Shown here: one piece after another, positions 25,434 through 34,417 of the stretch
Layout: every line of letters starts with the position of its first letter
Position numbering within the stretch: the first letter of the stretch is position 1
Assembly (NCBI GenBank): GCA_947453695.1
Contig: CANGHW010000014.1
Coordinates: 1 to 64,000, forward strand
Direction of reading: 5' to 3'
Origin: Opitutia bacterium
GTDB lineage: Bacteria > Verrucomicrobiota > Verrucomicrobiia > Opitutales > Opitutaceae
DNA: 64,000 bases
Translations under genes and position numbers: made by a program
Notes under the pieces: model-generated
What the model saw: the letters and a program-made list of their open reading frames with translations, nothing else
Databases searched by the model: none
Told to the model about the DNA's origin: nothing

Positions 25434-27271
25434 TCGCGAGCTGTCACGGCCTTCGCCGGCGGCGGAGTCTTTTCCGCGCTGACGTCATCGATGGATACGA
25501 GCCGGCTCAGCCGTGCCCATCGCCCGCCGAAGCGCTTCTCTGCGATGGTTTCGAGATGATAGGACTCCGGCATCAAATCTTCCGGATCGACTCCCATGTC
25601 ACCCCTGGGCGAGGTCGGCCGTAACGCCTGGGCCACGATCACTTCACGGAATGTTCCTTCCCGGAGGTGATATCGAATGTGCTCGGGGCGCTGGCGACCG
25701 ACCCCGTTGATGATCGTCGGGACGTGCCAAAGCACGAAGGGCAAGGTGGACTTGTTGGAGATGAAGAGCAGCGGCCCCGGGCGTTTCAGCAGCACCTCGT
25801 GCTCCCACTCGACTTCTTTCATCACCAAATTCTGATCCGTGTAGAGGCGCAGCGCCATCGCCGGAAAGCACCCGACACCGAGCCAGACGCCGAGGCCCAG
25901 CAGTGCAATGCGCAGCGCCGGCACACGCGGTGACTCCAGCCAGCGCAGCCAAAGCGCCGCCACGAGCGCCAGCATTAGACACGCCGGCAGGGCAAACCGC
26001 GCCGCCATTGTGTCGTCAAGACGGCTCCAGTAATAGAACATGATCAACCCGAGGTTCGCTGCCACCCCGGCGCCAAAGGCGAGAAACACCCATTGCTCGG
26101 ACGTGAGCGGCTTCATTTCCCCGCGTCGCGAACGACGCCACAGGCGCGCTAGGCCCCACGCCAAGCCCGCCACCCCGAGCGCCGAGAGATACCACGAATT
26201 CGCATGCGCCCGGCCGAAGTTGAAAAAGAATGACCATGCTCCGATGACGTTGCCCTCGAGGTAGCTGAAGCTGAAACGCGCGCTCTGCCCTTCGTTCAAC
26301 TGCCAAAGCAAGGGCGAGGCATCGAGGAACCGGTTGTGCCACACGCGCGGCACCAACAGTAGCGGCGCGAGCACCGCCGGCCACGTCAGAATGATGCGGT
26401 TTACCTTCAGCCAGCCTACCACGATCAACCCGGCCACCGGGGCCACAAATAGCGCCGATTCATAGCGGCTCTGCGCAAGCAGGACCGTCCCCAGCACCAG
26501 TAAGGAAAGGCGGTCTCCATCGGGTGCGCGCAACCAGAGCACCGCTAGCACCATGACCAGCGCGAGCATCACGAGGTTGTGCATTTCCATGCCGGCTCCC
26601 GTGGCATTTTGGCCGATCAACGGCAGCGTCGCCAGCAGGCCGACCGCAAATAACCCGGGCCCGCGTCCGGCCAGCGCGCGGCCGAGCCAGTAAACGAGCG
26701 CGAAGAGCACCGGCACACACGCTGCGTTGACCAAAAACATATTCGCGATCCGGTAACCCGTCAGGTCGTGGACCAGCGAGACGAGGAACGTGAAAAAATA
26801 GGGACGCTTATCGAGGAAGGTGTCGATCGGCACCCATGAGCCGGCGATATCGTAAGCCCGGATGACTGTGCCGATTTCCTTGGTCGCGTGCATGTGCAAC
26901 GCCGTGCCCTGCAGCACATATTCATCGAAGAGGATCTTGTGCTTGAAGGGATCGCTCATGAGCACGAAGGCCGTCGCGACCAAGATCGCCACGCCCGGCC
27001 AGCCCGGCCGGCGCCACCACGTCCGCCATACTTCACTTCGGGCCGCCGTCACGCGCCACGCATAGTAGCCACCGGCCGCGAACAAACCGAACATGTAGTA
27101 ATAGCCGTAGGCGACGATCAGGTCCTTGGCGGCCGTCGGCGACACGAGACGAAAGCCCACGACCACCGCCACGACCGCGCAGATCGCAAAGACGATCAAG
27201 CGACGCGGCTCCGGAGCGGTGCGCACCAGCCCAAGGAGCGGGGCAAAGACCGAGCGAAAGAGGGCTCCCAT
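25430..27271 (-). CDS. GT-C membrane glycosyltransferase (paralogue of 27306)
   Basis: A 613-residue polytopic protein with KHKILFDEYVLQGTALHMH (acidic pair near residues 116-117 in the first large loop), TFLDKRPYFFTFLVSLVHDL in pieces, and about twelve hydrophobic segments. The gene upstream has the matching MDEILLLGTSMAMH, MDKRP and FLVSLVHDLTGYR, so these are tandem paralogues. The C-terminal 150 residues are soluble. Function: probably a GT39-like transfer from a lipid donor to a periplasmic acceptor; the acceptor may be the pilins encoded just upstream on the same strand (inference). Confidence 0.72.
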   Translation of the reverse strand: MGALFRSVFAPLLGLVRTAPEPRRLIVFAICAVVAVVVGFRLVSPTAAKDLIVAYGYYYMFGLFAAGGYYAWRVTAARSEVWRTWWRRPGWPGVAILVATAFVLMSDPFKHKILFDEYVLQGTALHMHATKEIGTVIRAYDIAGSWVPIDTFLDKRPYFFTFLVSLVHDLTGYRIANMFLVNAACVPVLFALVYWLGRALAGRGPGLFAVGLLATLPLIGQNATGAGMEMHNLVMLALVMVLAVLWLRAPDGDRLSLLVLGTVLLAQSRYESALFVAPVAGLIVVGWLKVNRIILTWPAVLAPLLLVPRVWHNRFLDASPLLWQLNEGQSARFSFSYLEGNVIGAWSFFFNFGRAHANSWYLSALGVAGLAWGLARLWRRSRRGEMKPLTSEQWVFLAFGAGVAANLGLIMFYYWSRLDDTMAARFALPACLMLALVAALWLRWLESPRVPALRIALLGLGVWLGVGCFPAMALRLYTDQNLVMKEVEWEHEVLLKRPGPLLFISNKSTLPFVLWHVPTIINGVGRQRPEHIRYHLREGTFREVIVAQALRPTSPRGDMGVDPEDLMPESYHLETIAEKRFGGRWARLSRLVSIDDVSAEKTPPPAKAVTARE

Positions 27272-27305
27272 GGCGATCAGGCGAAAAACATCGGCCGATC
27301 CGATT

Positions 27306-29174
27306 TCACGGCAGCATCTTCACGAAATTCTCCAAATAGGCCCGGCGGAGTTTTTCAATCTCAGCACGATCCTTCGGCACCTCGCGCGTCGCCGGATCGG
27401 GCGCCGTCAGCGAAACGTCGCCTTCACGAATCTCCTTTAGCCGGCTGAGCCGCGATAGCGTGAGCGTTTCGAGCCGCTCCTCGCGCACCGTTTCCAGCAC
27501 GAACGCCGGCCCGAGATCATCCCCTTCGCGCAGCGTCTTCGCCCCGGTCTGCGGGTCGATCAGGTAGCGTTGAAACACGAAAATATCCGCATAGGTCCGG
27601 TTGCGCATGTTCCACACCAATTTGTCGCGGTTCTTGATCGCCTGAATGATCGGCGTGGCCGAAATCTGGTGCGCGACCCAGAGAATCGAGTCGTTATCGA
27701 TCACGAGATAGTCGCGCCGCGGTTGCTCCGCGATGAAGACGCGGCGCCACGCCGTTTCGCGCCCGGGCAGGTATTGTTGGCTGTAGGCGTGGGCCGCCAT
27801 TGACGGCACGCCACTCGCCACCAGCCCAAGTGACGCGACCGCCAGGAGCGTGCGCACGACCGCAGCGTGGGTGAATTGCGGCAAGACCGTGAGCACCGCG
27901 ACGACGAGCCCGAGGTGGGTGGGGAGGCTGAGTCGGCGGATGACGACGTCGTCAAACTGCCCCCAGAAGTAGACCATCATCAGCGCAAACTGCGCCGCAA
28001 ACCCGAGGGCAAAGAGCGAGGTCGCCACGATGATCGGCGTCTCCTTGGCGAGGGCCCGAAGTCGCTTTGAAACGAGCAAGGCGAAAAACGGCACCGCCAG
28101 CCAGCCGACCACGGACAACACAATCGAGTTTGGCTGATCCGAGGGCTTCGCGAAGAAAAAATCGAAGGCGTGTTGGAGATTTACCGGCAGATACGAGATC
28201 GAAAACGGCGTCTCGAAGCCGGTCTTGCTGCCGAGTTCCCACGCGGAAGCGCGCATATCAAAAATCCGGTGCTGCAGCGGATAGTGCACCATGAGCAGCG
28301 GCGCGAGGACCACCGGCCATGAGAGGATCACGCGCCCTTCGCGATACCACACCCACAGCACCAACAAAACAACCGGACCAAGGTAAATGACAGACTCGTA
28401 GCGCACCTGCGCCAGCAACAATGCAGACAAACAAAAGGCCGAGAGGGCCGGCCCGTCCCGTTTCTCGACCCAGTTCGCACCCAACAACAGCGTCGCCACA
28501 ATCATCACCAGATTGAGTAACTCGAAGCCACCACCGGTGGCGTTGTGCGCCAGCAAGGGGAGTCCGGCGAAGAGCGCGACGCCCAACCAGCCAGCCCAGC
28601 GCCCCGCCAGCTTACGACCGAGGGTGTTGATCAAGCCGAGGAAAACAAAGGTCAGTGCGCCGTTCACCACGAAGGCATTAGCCGGTCGGTAGCCTGTGAG
28701 GTCATGCACGAGTGAGACGAGGAAGGGGAAAAACAGGGGCCGCTTATCCATCATCCCATCCAAAATCACATACACTCCTTGGATATCACTGCCGCGCACG
28801 GGCGTATGCACGGTTTTGTCAAAGTGCATCGCCATCGACGTGCCGAGCAGGAGGATCTCGTCCATCACGATCTTGAAACCGAAGGTTTCGTGCACCAACA
28901 GCACCGTGCCTCCGAGTCCCACCACGCCGACGGAAATCCAATCCCACTGACGCCAGTTCCCTCCCTGCCAATCTACCCGCAAGGTCTGCCAGAGCGCGTG
29001 CAGGAAGAGCGCAAACGCCACCAGCACCATCCAAAACCCGGCCTTCGAAACAAAGATGATCGCGACGTTATCCGAGAAAGCGACAAACCCGAGGAAGATG
29101 GCGAGAAGCGCCGATAAGACAAAACCCACCAGGCGGTGATTTTGGGCCCACGGGGGAAGAGACGAAAAATTCAT
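27306..29174 (-). CDS. GT-C membrane glycosyltransferase (paralogue of 25430)
   Basis: A 622-residue polytopic protein. Its ATG at 29174 precedes MNFSSLPPWAQNHRLVGF and a strong helix; a longer frame from 29210 would add 12 unlikely residues. FKIVMDEILLLGTSMAMHF carries the acidic pair (residues 105-106), followed by MDKRPLFFPFLVSLVHDL in pieces and a second loop RIFDMRASAWELGSKTG. The soluble C-terminus ends EKLRRAYLENFVKML. It lies between the pilin terminator and its paralogue and is read in the same direction, but the terminator should isolate it from the pilins; its own promoter must lie in 29175-29247. Confidence 0.72.
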   Translation of the reverse strand: MNFSSLPPWAQNHRLVGFVLSALLAIFLGFVAFSDNVAIIFVSKAGFWMVLVAFALFLHALWQTLRVDWQGGNWRQWDWISVGVVGLGGTVLLVHETFGFKIVMDEILLLGTSMAMHFDKTVHTPVRGSDIQGVYVILDGMMDKRPLFFPFLVSLVHDLTGYRPANAFVVNGALTFVFLGLINTLGRKLAGRWAGWLGVALFAGLPLLAHNATGGGFELLNLVMIVATLLLGANWVEKRDGPALSAFCLSALLLAQVRYESVIYLGPVVLLVLWVWYREGRVILSWPVVLAPLLMVHYPLQHRIFDMRASAWELGSKTGFETPFSISYLPVNLQHAFDFFFAKPSDQPNSIVLSVVGWLAVPFFALLVSKRLRALAKETPIIVATSLFALGFAAQFALMMVYFWGQFDDVVIRRLSLPTHLGLVVAVLTVLPQFTHAAVVRTLLAVASLGLVASGVPSMAAHAYSQQYLPGRETAWRRVFIAEQPRRDYLVIDNDSILWVAHQISATPIIQAIKNRDKLVWNMRNRTYADIFVFQRYLIDPQTGAKTLREGDDLGPAFVLETVREERLETLTLSRLSRLKEIREGDVSLTAPDPATREVPKDRAEIEKLRRAYLENFVKMLP

Positions 29175-29247
29175 ACGTGTGCGGAGCGCTAAGCTGAGGG
29201 ATACCACCAAGAATTGAAAGTCCCGGGTAACTGAATCGGCTGACTAC

Positions 29248-29278
29248 AAAAAAGCCGCCCACATCGAATGCGGGCGGC
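29248..29278 (-). terminator. Rho-independent terminator after first pilin
   Basis: On the minus strand GCCGCCC and GGGCGGC form a 7-bp stem with an 11-base loop, followed directly by TTTTTT. It stands 25 bases past the pilin stop. Confidence 0.85.
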
Positions 29279-29302
29279 AGCATAAAACCAAGCGTGCTCA
29301 GC

Positions 29303-29659
29303 TTAAGGAGCGTAGGTCACCGTGCGGGCACCCGCGATCCCCTGCACTGTGATCGTGACGCCTTGCGTGAAACCGTCAGGGTAGGATTCGTTGGCGACGA
29401 GGTTTAGCGCCTTTACGTAGTTCGACGCGCCGACGAGGGAGCCTTGCGACACGGAAGACACACCGTTCTCGAGAAAGTATTGGTCAGCCGCGGCCGCCAG
29501 CTGGCGTGCGTTGTTAAGCACGGCTTTGTCCTGAGAGGAAGTGCGAACCTTCTGGAAAGCCGGAATCGCCATCGCGGCCAAGAGGCCGATGATAACGACG
29601 ACGATCATGATTTCGACTAGGGTAAAACCCTGCGCAGACTGTGTGCGATTGTGCTTCAT
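29303..29659 (-). CDS. Type IV pilin-like / pseudopilin protein (copy 1)
   Basis: A 118-residue prepilin. The leader MKHNRTQSAQG is cut between Gly and Phe of G|FTLVEIMIVVVIIGLLA; Glu5 of the mature protein is present, as needed for assembly. The rest is short: AIPAFQKVRTSSQDKAVLNNAR and a globular part of about 70 residues with a TVTYAP end. No Cys pair forms a D-loop, so this is a minimal pilin of the class common in Verrucomicrobiota. The copy at 29866 differs at only a few residues. A prepilin peptidase and assembly ATPases are not in this window. No AGGAG lies before its start. Confidence 0.88.
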   Translation of the reverse strand: MKHNRTQSAQGFTLVEIMIVVVIIGLLAAMAIPAFQKVRTSSQDKAVLNNARQLAAAADQYFLENGVSSVSQGSLVGASNYVKALNLVANESYPDGFTQGVTITVQGIAGARTVTYAP

Positions 29660-29808
29660 ATAATGTAGTAATGCTTTCGGAACGGCCGAGACACTGCACG
29701 ACGTCTACTAGAAGTGACGAGTGCTTTATGGTAAACAGACGATCAAAAACCTGCAGGGTTTTACGCAGCGCCGTAGTAGAAACACTTAGCGCGCTCACTT
29801 CAGACGAC

Positions 29809-29836
29809 AAAAAAGCCGCCTGCGTGAGCAGGCGGC
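29809..29836 (-). terminator. Rho-independent terminator after second pilin
   Basis: GCCGCCTGC and GCAGGCGGC pair perfectly over 9 bp around a GTGA tetraloop, followed on the minus strand by a TTTTTT run. It lies about 30 bases past the stop of the pilin at 29866, separating the two pilin copies. Confidence 0.9.
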
Positions 29837-29865
29837 CGAAAGAGCAGACTATGCTCTGAAACTAA

Positions 29866-30213
29866 TTAGGGAGCGTAGGTGACGGTGCGGGCACCGGCGA
29901 TACCGGCAACCGTGATCGTCACGCCCTGCGTGTAGCCAGCGGGATAGGACTCGTTGGCGACGAGGTTCAGGGCCTTCACGTAGTTCGTGGCGCCGACGAG
30001 GGAGCCCTGCGACACGGAAGACACACCGTTCTCGAGGAAGTATTGGTCAGCAGCGGCCGCCAGCTGGCGAGCGTTGTTAAGGACGGCTTTGTCCTGGGAG
30101 GAGGTGCGGACCTTCTGGAAGGCCGGAATCGCCATCGCGGCCAAGAGACCGATGATGACAACGACGATCATGATTTCGACGAGGGTAAAACCCTTGGAGG
30201 ACTGAGTTTTCAT
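29866..30213 (-). CDS. Type IV pilin-like / pseudopilin protein (copy 2)
   Basis: A 115-residue prepilin with leader MKTQSSKG and the same G|FTLVEIMIVVVIIGLLA start of the mature chain. The mature part is nearly identical to copy 1: visible differences are GAT/GAS, SYPAGY/SYPDGF and TVAGIAG/TVQGIAG. The leader differs completely, which shows that the signal evolved freely while the mature part stayed the same. Each copy has its own promoter space and terminator, so each can be expressed alone, for example under different conditions. Confidence 0.88.
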   Translation of the reverse strand: MKTQSSKGFTLVEIMIVVVIIGLLAAMAIPAFQKVRTSSQDKAVLNNARQLAAAADQYFLENGVSSVSQGSLVGATNYVKALNLVANESYPAGYTQGVTITVAGIAGARTVTYAP

Positions 30214-30391
30214 ATGATTACAGACGACTGACGATGGATGTATGATATACGCTCAAATGCGAGCAGTAGGACAAACAAACACCATCACCCCCGAGTCCTC
30301 AAGGTCAAAATCCTGTAAACGCCCCCGGGGTGGGAGCACTTATCCCCAGAGGGTTTATACTTACTCCATGCCGTTTTGCCGGGAGCGGGCG

Positions 30392-30829
30392 CTATTTTTT
30401 CTTCGCCTTGGCCTTTGCCGGCGCCGCTACACGCTTCTTGGGCGCCTTCGTCTTAACGACCGCAAGTAGCTTGGCCACCGAGACCTCGTCCGCATCCTTC
30501 CAGAGGTTCTCCAGCCCGTAGTGTTCGCGTCGATCCGCGGAAAACAGGTGGATCATGATGTCGAACGCGTCGATCACCGTCCAGCCGCTCTCCTGCGCCG
30601 TCTCGATGCCCACGATCTTGGTCTTCGTCGCATCGATCACTTTCTCGAGCTCGACTCGAAGCGCCCGCAGGTGCGGGTCAGAGGTCGCCGTTGCAATAAT
30701 CAGGAAGTCCGTGATCGATGACTGCTCGCTCACGTCGAGCACGCGCAGGTCGGCTGCTTTCTTGTCGTCCAGTGCGCGGCAGCACGCCTTTACCAGCTCC
30801 AACGATGCCTTGATGTTCTTCGATTTCAT
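30392..30829 (-). CDS. rsfS: Ribosomal silencing factor RsfS
   Basis: A 145-residue protein of the RsfS/YbeB/Iojap family: LVKACCRALDDKKAADLRVLDV, SITDFLIIATATSDPHLRAL, then GWTVIDAFDIMIHLFSADRREHYGLENLW, all in order and with the usual 'W.viDagdvvvHiF....R..Y.Le.lW' end. It binds L14 on the 50S subunit and blocks joining in poor growth. A lysine- and alanine-rich tail of about 25 residues follows. It overlaps nadD by 4 bases, the conserved nadD-rsfS pair in bacteria. Confidence 0.95.
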   Translation of the reverse strand: MKSKNIKASLELVKACCRALDDKKAADLRVLDVSEQSSITDFLIIATATSDPHLRALRVELEKVIDATKTKIVGIETAQESGWTVIDAFDIMIHLFSADRREHYGLENLWKDADEVSVAKLLAVVKTKAPKKRVAAPAKAKAKKK

Positions 30830-31413
30830 GAGTTTTGCCGATAGAGACCCATTTCCTTGATATAAACAATCGCCTTGTGCGGGACGAAATAGTCCAGCGA
30901 CAGGCCGCGGCGCGTGCGCTCGCGCAATTCGGTCGAGTTAATCGCGAGCAAGTGGCCATCGCAGCGATGCAGCCTCAACCCGGGAATCTCGGGATGCGCC
31001 CGCACGGGAAAGCCCGGCCGTTCCAGGAAGATAAACTCCACCAGCTTCACGAGCTCGGAAATGTCCTTCCACAGGTGCAGCTTCGGCAGTTGGTCGCCGC
31101 CGATCACCCAAAACAAATCGTCGTTCGGATAGAGCGCCCGAAAATATCGCGCCGAATCGATGGTGTAGCTCACCCCGCCGCGGCGCAGCTCCAGATCTGA
31201 GATTTCGAAGCGTCGATCCCACTCGGTCGCCGCCCGGAGCATTGCGAGTCGATCTTCCGAGGTCGACTGCACGTCGTTCGGCTTGAGCGGCGCTTGCGCA
31301 GCGGGCACGAGCACGAGCCGATCAAGCTGGTGCTGTTCAAAGGCGTCTTGCGCCGCCATCAAGTGACCGAAGTGGACAGGGTCGAAACTCCCGCCGAGAA
31401 ATCCAATTTTCAC
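30826..31413 (-). CDS. nadD: Nicotinate-nucleotide adenylyltransferase NadD
   Basis: A 195-residue enzyme with the nucleotidyltransferase signature IGFLGGSFDPVHFGHL (residues 3-18), RLVLVPAAQAPLKP, FVLD-like FWVIGGDQL, and INSTELRERTRRG, the ISSTxxR motif. It makes NaAD from NaMN and ATP in NAD synthesis. The GTG start at 31413 sits directly before KIGFLGGSF; the longer frame upstream is a Cys/Pro-rich stretch unlike NadD. The pair with rsfS is widespread. Confidence 0.93.
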   Translation of the reverse strand: MKIGFLGGSFDPVHFGHLMAAQDAFEQHQLDRLVLVPAAQAPLKPNDVQSTSEDRLAMLRAATEWDRRFEISDLELRRGGVSYTIDSARYFRALYPNDDLFWVIGGDQLPKLHLWKDISELVKLVEFIFLERPGFPVRAHPEIPGLRLHRCDGHLLAINSTELRERTRRGLSLDYFVPHKAIVYIKEMGLYRQNS

Positions 31414-31587
31414 CGGCGCGGACCGTGGGCGGCACGCTTTCTCCGGGCAAGGCTCAATTCCACTGCGGCACGCTTCTCCATCCAACGGCCGAGGTCCCGT
31501 GCTTCCGCAACCCTACAGTTCCATGTAGGTCCCGCCGGCTTTGGCTCGCCTTCACTCGCGCAGCTTTTCAACGTCCCTCCCCCCACC

Positions 31588-31673
31588 GCCCGGGTGGTGA
31601 AATGGTAGACACTAGGGACTTAAAATCCCTTGGCCGAAAGGCCGTGCGGGTTCGAGCCCCGCCCCGGGCACCA
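31588..31673 (+). tRNA. tRNA-Leu (anticodon UAA)
   Basis: Acceptor arms GCCCGGG and CCCGGGC pair over 7 bp, with an encoded CCA at the end. The anticodon stem AGGGA/TCCCT holds the loop CTTAAAA, giving anticodon TAA. A long variable arm (TTGGCCGAAAGGCCG region) is the class II mark of Leu/Ser/Tyr. The T arm is GCGGG-TTCGAGC-CCCGC. Confidence 0.96.
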
Positions 31674-31730
31674 CGCTTGGCGACGAAAGGGCGCGCGACA
31701 TTGGCCGCGCCCCCACCCCGGCCACGATGA

Positions 31731-33071
31731 TCAGAGCGTCTTGATGAAGACGTCTTTGAACTGCACCGGATCGTTGTGCCCCGCGAAGCCGAAGAAGCCG
31801 CTCGCGCGGTCCTTCCCGGGGTGCGGTTTGTTGGCCATTACCTTGCTGAGGTCGACGGTCGATAGGTCGGCATCCAAAATCACCGTGCCGTTGAGCTCCA
31901 CTTTGATCTTCGAGCCCACAACGGTGACTTCCTCAAAATTCCATTCGCCGATTGGGTGCTGGTAGCCCCGCGCCGCCGCCACCATGCCGTAGGCCGAGCC
32001 GTGCACCTGACGAGGGTCGATCTTTCCTTTCACCTTGTCGTAATTCTCATCGAGCACCTGCAGTTCGCACATGCCCACATAGGCTGTGTCGCCCGTGCCG
32101 GGATAGCGAATCGCGAGGCCGTTGTTACCCGCCGGCGGCAGTTTGAAGGTCACTCGGGCCTGAAAATCTTTGAGCTCACGGTTCCAATAGACGGTGCCGC
32201 CTTTCTTCTCCAGCCACACGATGGCGCCATCCTTCACGGCCACCGCGTCGAGAGGCCCCGCCCAGCCGTCGAGGTTGCGGCCATTGAAGATCGCCGTGTA
32301 GCCCGCCGTGCCTTTGGCCGCGAGAATCCGTGATGACTCTTCCGTTCCAATCTCGCGAACAAACACATTGCGCCAGCGCGTGCCGCCATTGTGCGTCTGC
32401 AATTGGATCGGACCGCGCGCCGGGATCGGACGCCGTTTGTCGGCCGCGAGCTTCTTGTCGTAGTAGTTCTCCAGCACCGCGTGATCGACCACGAGTTTCT
32501 CGTTCAACCAGACGCTCACGCGGCTGCCGACCATCACGATGCGAAAGCGATTCCACTCGCCCGCCGGCTTGTCGGCCCGCACCAGCGGATCACGGCCGGG
32601 CGAGGTCTTGTCGTTATTCCACAGTCCGCCCGAACCGAGCGCCGAGCCGTTCTTCTGCGGATCCGGCTGCGTCGGGTCCCAAATCTGCACCTGGGGCACG
32701 CCCCGGAGATAAATCCCCGAATCCGTGACCGGCAGAATCTTCCAGTCCGCCAACAACTCGAAATTACCGTAGTCACGCTCGGTCGTGACGTAGCTGCCCG
32801 CTCCATCGTTGACCAACTCGCCACCTTCAACCGTCCAGTGCGCCTTGCCGTCCTTACCCTTCAGCTCGGCCGTCCACTTGGCGATCAACGCGGCACGTTC
32901 CGCCTCGGGCAATTCCAAGAGCTGCCGATGGTCATAGGTCGTGCCGCCCCGCCAGCCCGCGAGGTCCTTGCCATTAAACAGTGCGGTAAACCCGGCGGGC
33001 GGTTCCGCTGCGACAATACGGCTGGCGACGGCGGCCACGAGGGCGACGAGGAGGAATAGGGGACGTAGCAT
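31731..33071 (-). CDS. Secreted DUF1080 / 3-keto-disaccharide hydrolase-like protein, two domains
   Basis: A 446-residue exported protein. A signal peptide (MLRPLFLLVALVAAVASRIVAAE) is followed by two DUF1080 domains in tandem: the first begins GFTALFNGKDLAGWRG (about residues 26-235), the second GYTAIFNGRNLDGWAG (about 255-446). Each has the concanavalin-like beta-sandwich look, with SGIYLRGVPQVQIWD and NNGLAIRYPG in the matching place. Members cleave 3-keto-glycosides made by dehydrogenation of sugars. The start is the ATG before the signal peptide. It is divergent from the catabolic cluster at 33342, with a possible shared control region. Confidence 0.85.
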   Translation of the reverse strand: MLRPLFLLVALVAAVASRIVAAEPPAGFTALFNGKDLAGWRGGTTYDHRQLLELPEAERAALIAKWTAELKGKDGKAHWTVEGGELVNDGAGSYVTTERDYGNFELLADWKILPVTDSGIYLRGVPQVQIWDPTQPDPQKNGSALGSGGLWNNDKTSPGRDPLVRADKPAGEWNRFRIVMVGSRVSVWLNEKLVVDHAVLENYYDKKLAADKRRPIPARGPIQLQTHNGGTRWRNVFVREIGTEESSRILAAKGTAGYTAIFNGRNLDGWAGPLDAVAVKDGAIVWLEKKGGTVYWNRELKDFQARVTFKLPPAGNNGLAIRYPGTGDTAYVGMCELQVLDENYDKVKGKIDPRQVHGSAYGMVAAARGYQHPIGEWNFEEVTVVGSKIKVELNGTVILDADLSTVDLSKVMANKPHPGKDRASGFFGFAGHNDPVQFKDVFIKTL

Positions 33072-33341
33072 AGGGAGTGTGAGGAGGGGAGAAAGCGACC
33101 GAGCGGGGGAAGACAGGTCCGCCCGGGCGTGCACGCGATGACGCCGTCGTGCGGTGGGCGGTAACTGGCGAGTTACGCTTCCGGCGCACCCTCGCGCTTT
33201 CAATCGAATTTTTTATTCGCCCTACCACATCGCCGCCCGATTCCCTGTCCCCCGGTTCCATCGGCCACTTCGCGCCCCTTCCCTCCCCCGCCAAAATCCC
33301 CTTGTCCGTCCTGCGGTTTCCATAACCATCCGGTTACGTTC

Positions 33342-34400
33342 ATGCCTTCGATTCCGACGCCCCTCGCCCCCCGGCCCCTGCTGCCGTTTCCCCGGGAGAG
33401 CGTCGATGATTTCCTCAGCCGTCCTTCACCCGGCGCCATCGCCACGGTCGCCCGCACTCCCGGTCCCTTTCTCGTCTTGGGCGCCGGCGGAAAACTCGGT
33501 CTCCATCTCAGTGTGATGCTCCGGGCCGCCCTCGACCAGCTCGGCCGGACCGACCGCGTCATCGCCGTGTCGCGCTTCACCACGCTCCGCGATCGGGCAG
33601 ACTTCGAGAGCCGCGGCGTCGAGACGTGTCCGTGCGACCTCTCCGATCCCGTCGCGCTCGCCGCCCTGCCCGATGCCCCGACCGTCTTCTTCCTCGCCGG
33701 CGTCAAATTCGGCACGTCCACCGCGCCCGACCTCCTCCATGCCGTCAACGTCGAGCTGCCGGCCCAGGTCGCCGATCGTTTTCGGGCTTCGCGCATCATC
33801 GCCTTCTCGTCGGGTTGCGTCTATCCGTTCGTCGCCGCCACGTCGGGCGGCGCCACTGAAGCGATGCCCACGGCCCCGGTCGGGGACTACGCCGCTTCCT
33901 GCCTCGCCCGTGAGCAAGCCTTCGCCGCCGCCTCGCTCCGTCACGGTAATCCCATCGCGCTCATCCGGCTCAACTACTCCGTCGAGTTTCGCTACGGCCT
34001 CCTGGTCGACCTCGCCGAGTCCGTCCTCGCCGGTCGCCCGATCGATGTCACGACCGGCTACTTCAACATCATCTGGCAGCCCGACGCCCTCGCCCACTGC
34101 ATCCAGTCGCTCGAGCTCGCCGGCACGCCCGCCGTGCCCGTCAACATCACCGGGCCCGACACCCTCTCCGTGCGCGCCATCGCGCATCGTTTCGGCGAGA
34201 TCTTCGGTCGCCCGGTCGTGATCAGGGGCTCCGAGGCCCCCACCGCCTGGCTCAATAACGCCGCGCTCTCTCATCGCCGCTTCGGCCTCCCCGCCACTTC
34301 CGTCGAGTCCCAGATGCAGTGGATCGCCACCTGGTTGCTCAACGACGGCGAGACGTGGGGTAAACCCACCGGCTTCGAGCGACGCGACGGTCGCTTCTGA
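33342..34400 (+). CDS. NAD-dependent epimerase/dehydratase-like protein without catalytic Lys
   Basis: A 352-residue extended SDR-like protein. The nucleotide-binding GAGGKLG lies at residues 47-53, and FSSGCVYPF (155-163) matches 'SS..vYg'. However, the Tyr at 183 is followed by AASC, so the usual YxxxK lysine is replaced by Cys. The rest (IRLNYSVEFRYGLLVDLA, PVNITGPDTLSVRAIAHRFGEIFGR) follows COG0451 layout. Loss of the lysine suggests a non-redox or altered role. It heads a six-gene plus-strand cluster with a DapA-like aldolase, NagA and NagB. Confidence 0.75.
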   Translation: MPSIPTPLAPRPLLPFPRESVDDFLSRPSPGAIATVARTPGPFLVLGAGGKLGLHLSVMLRAALDQLGRTDRVIAVSRFTTLRDRADFESRGVETCPCDLSDPVALAALPDAPTVFFLAGVKFGTSTAPDLLHAVNVELPAQVADRFRASRIIAFSSGCVYPFVAATSGGATEAMPTAPVGDYAASCLAREQAFAAASLRHGNPIALIRLNYSVEFRYGLLVDLAESVLAGRPIDVTTGYFNIIWQPDALAHCIQSLELAGTPAVPVNITGPDTLSVRAIAHRFGEIFGRPVVIRGSEAPTAWLNNAALSHRRFGLPATSVESQMQWIATWLLNDGETWGKPTGFERRDGRF

Positions 34401-34417
34401 TCCCGCCGCACCGCGCG

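Noticed and set aside
30214-30391. Sigma-54 or sigma-70 promoter for the pilin genes
   Set aside because: A TATCAT-like element is present on the minus strand, but no -35 or TGGCAC/TTGC box lies at the right distance, so no promoter is claimed.
31588-31800. tRNA-Leu as an integration site for a mobile element
   Set aside because: No integrase, direct repeat of the tRNA 3' end or change of composition is seen next to it.
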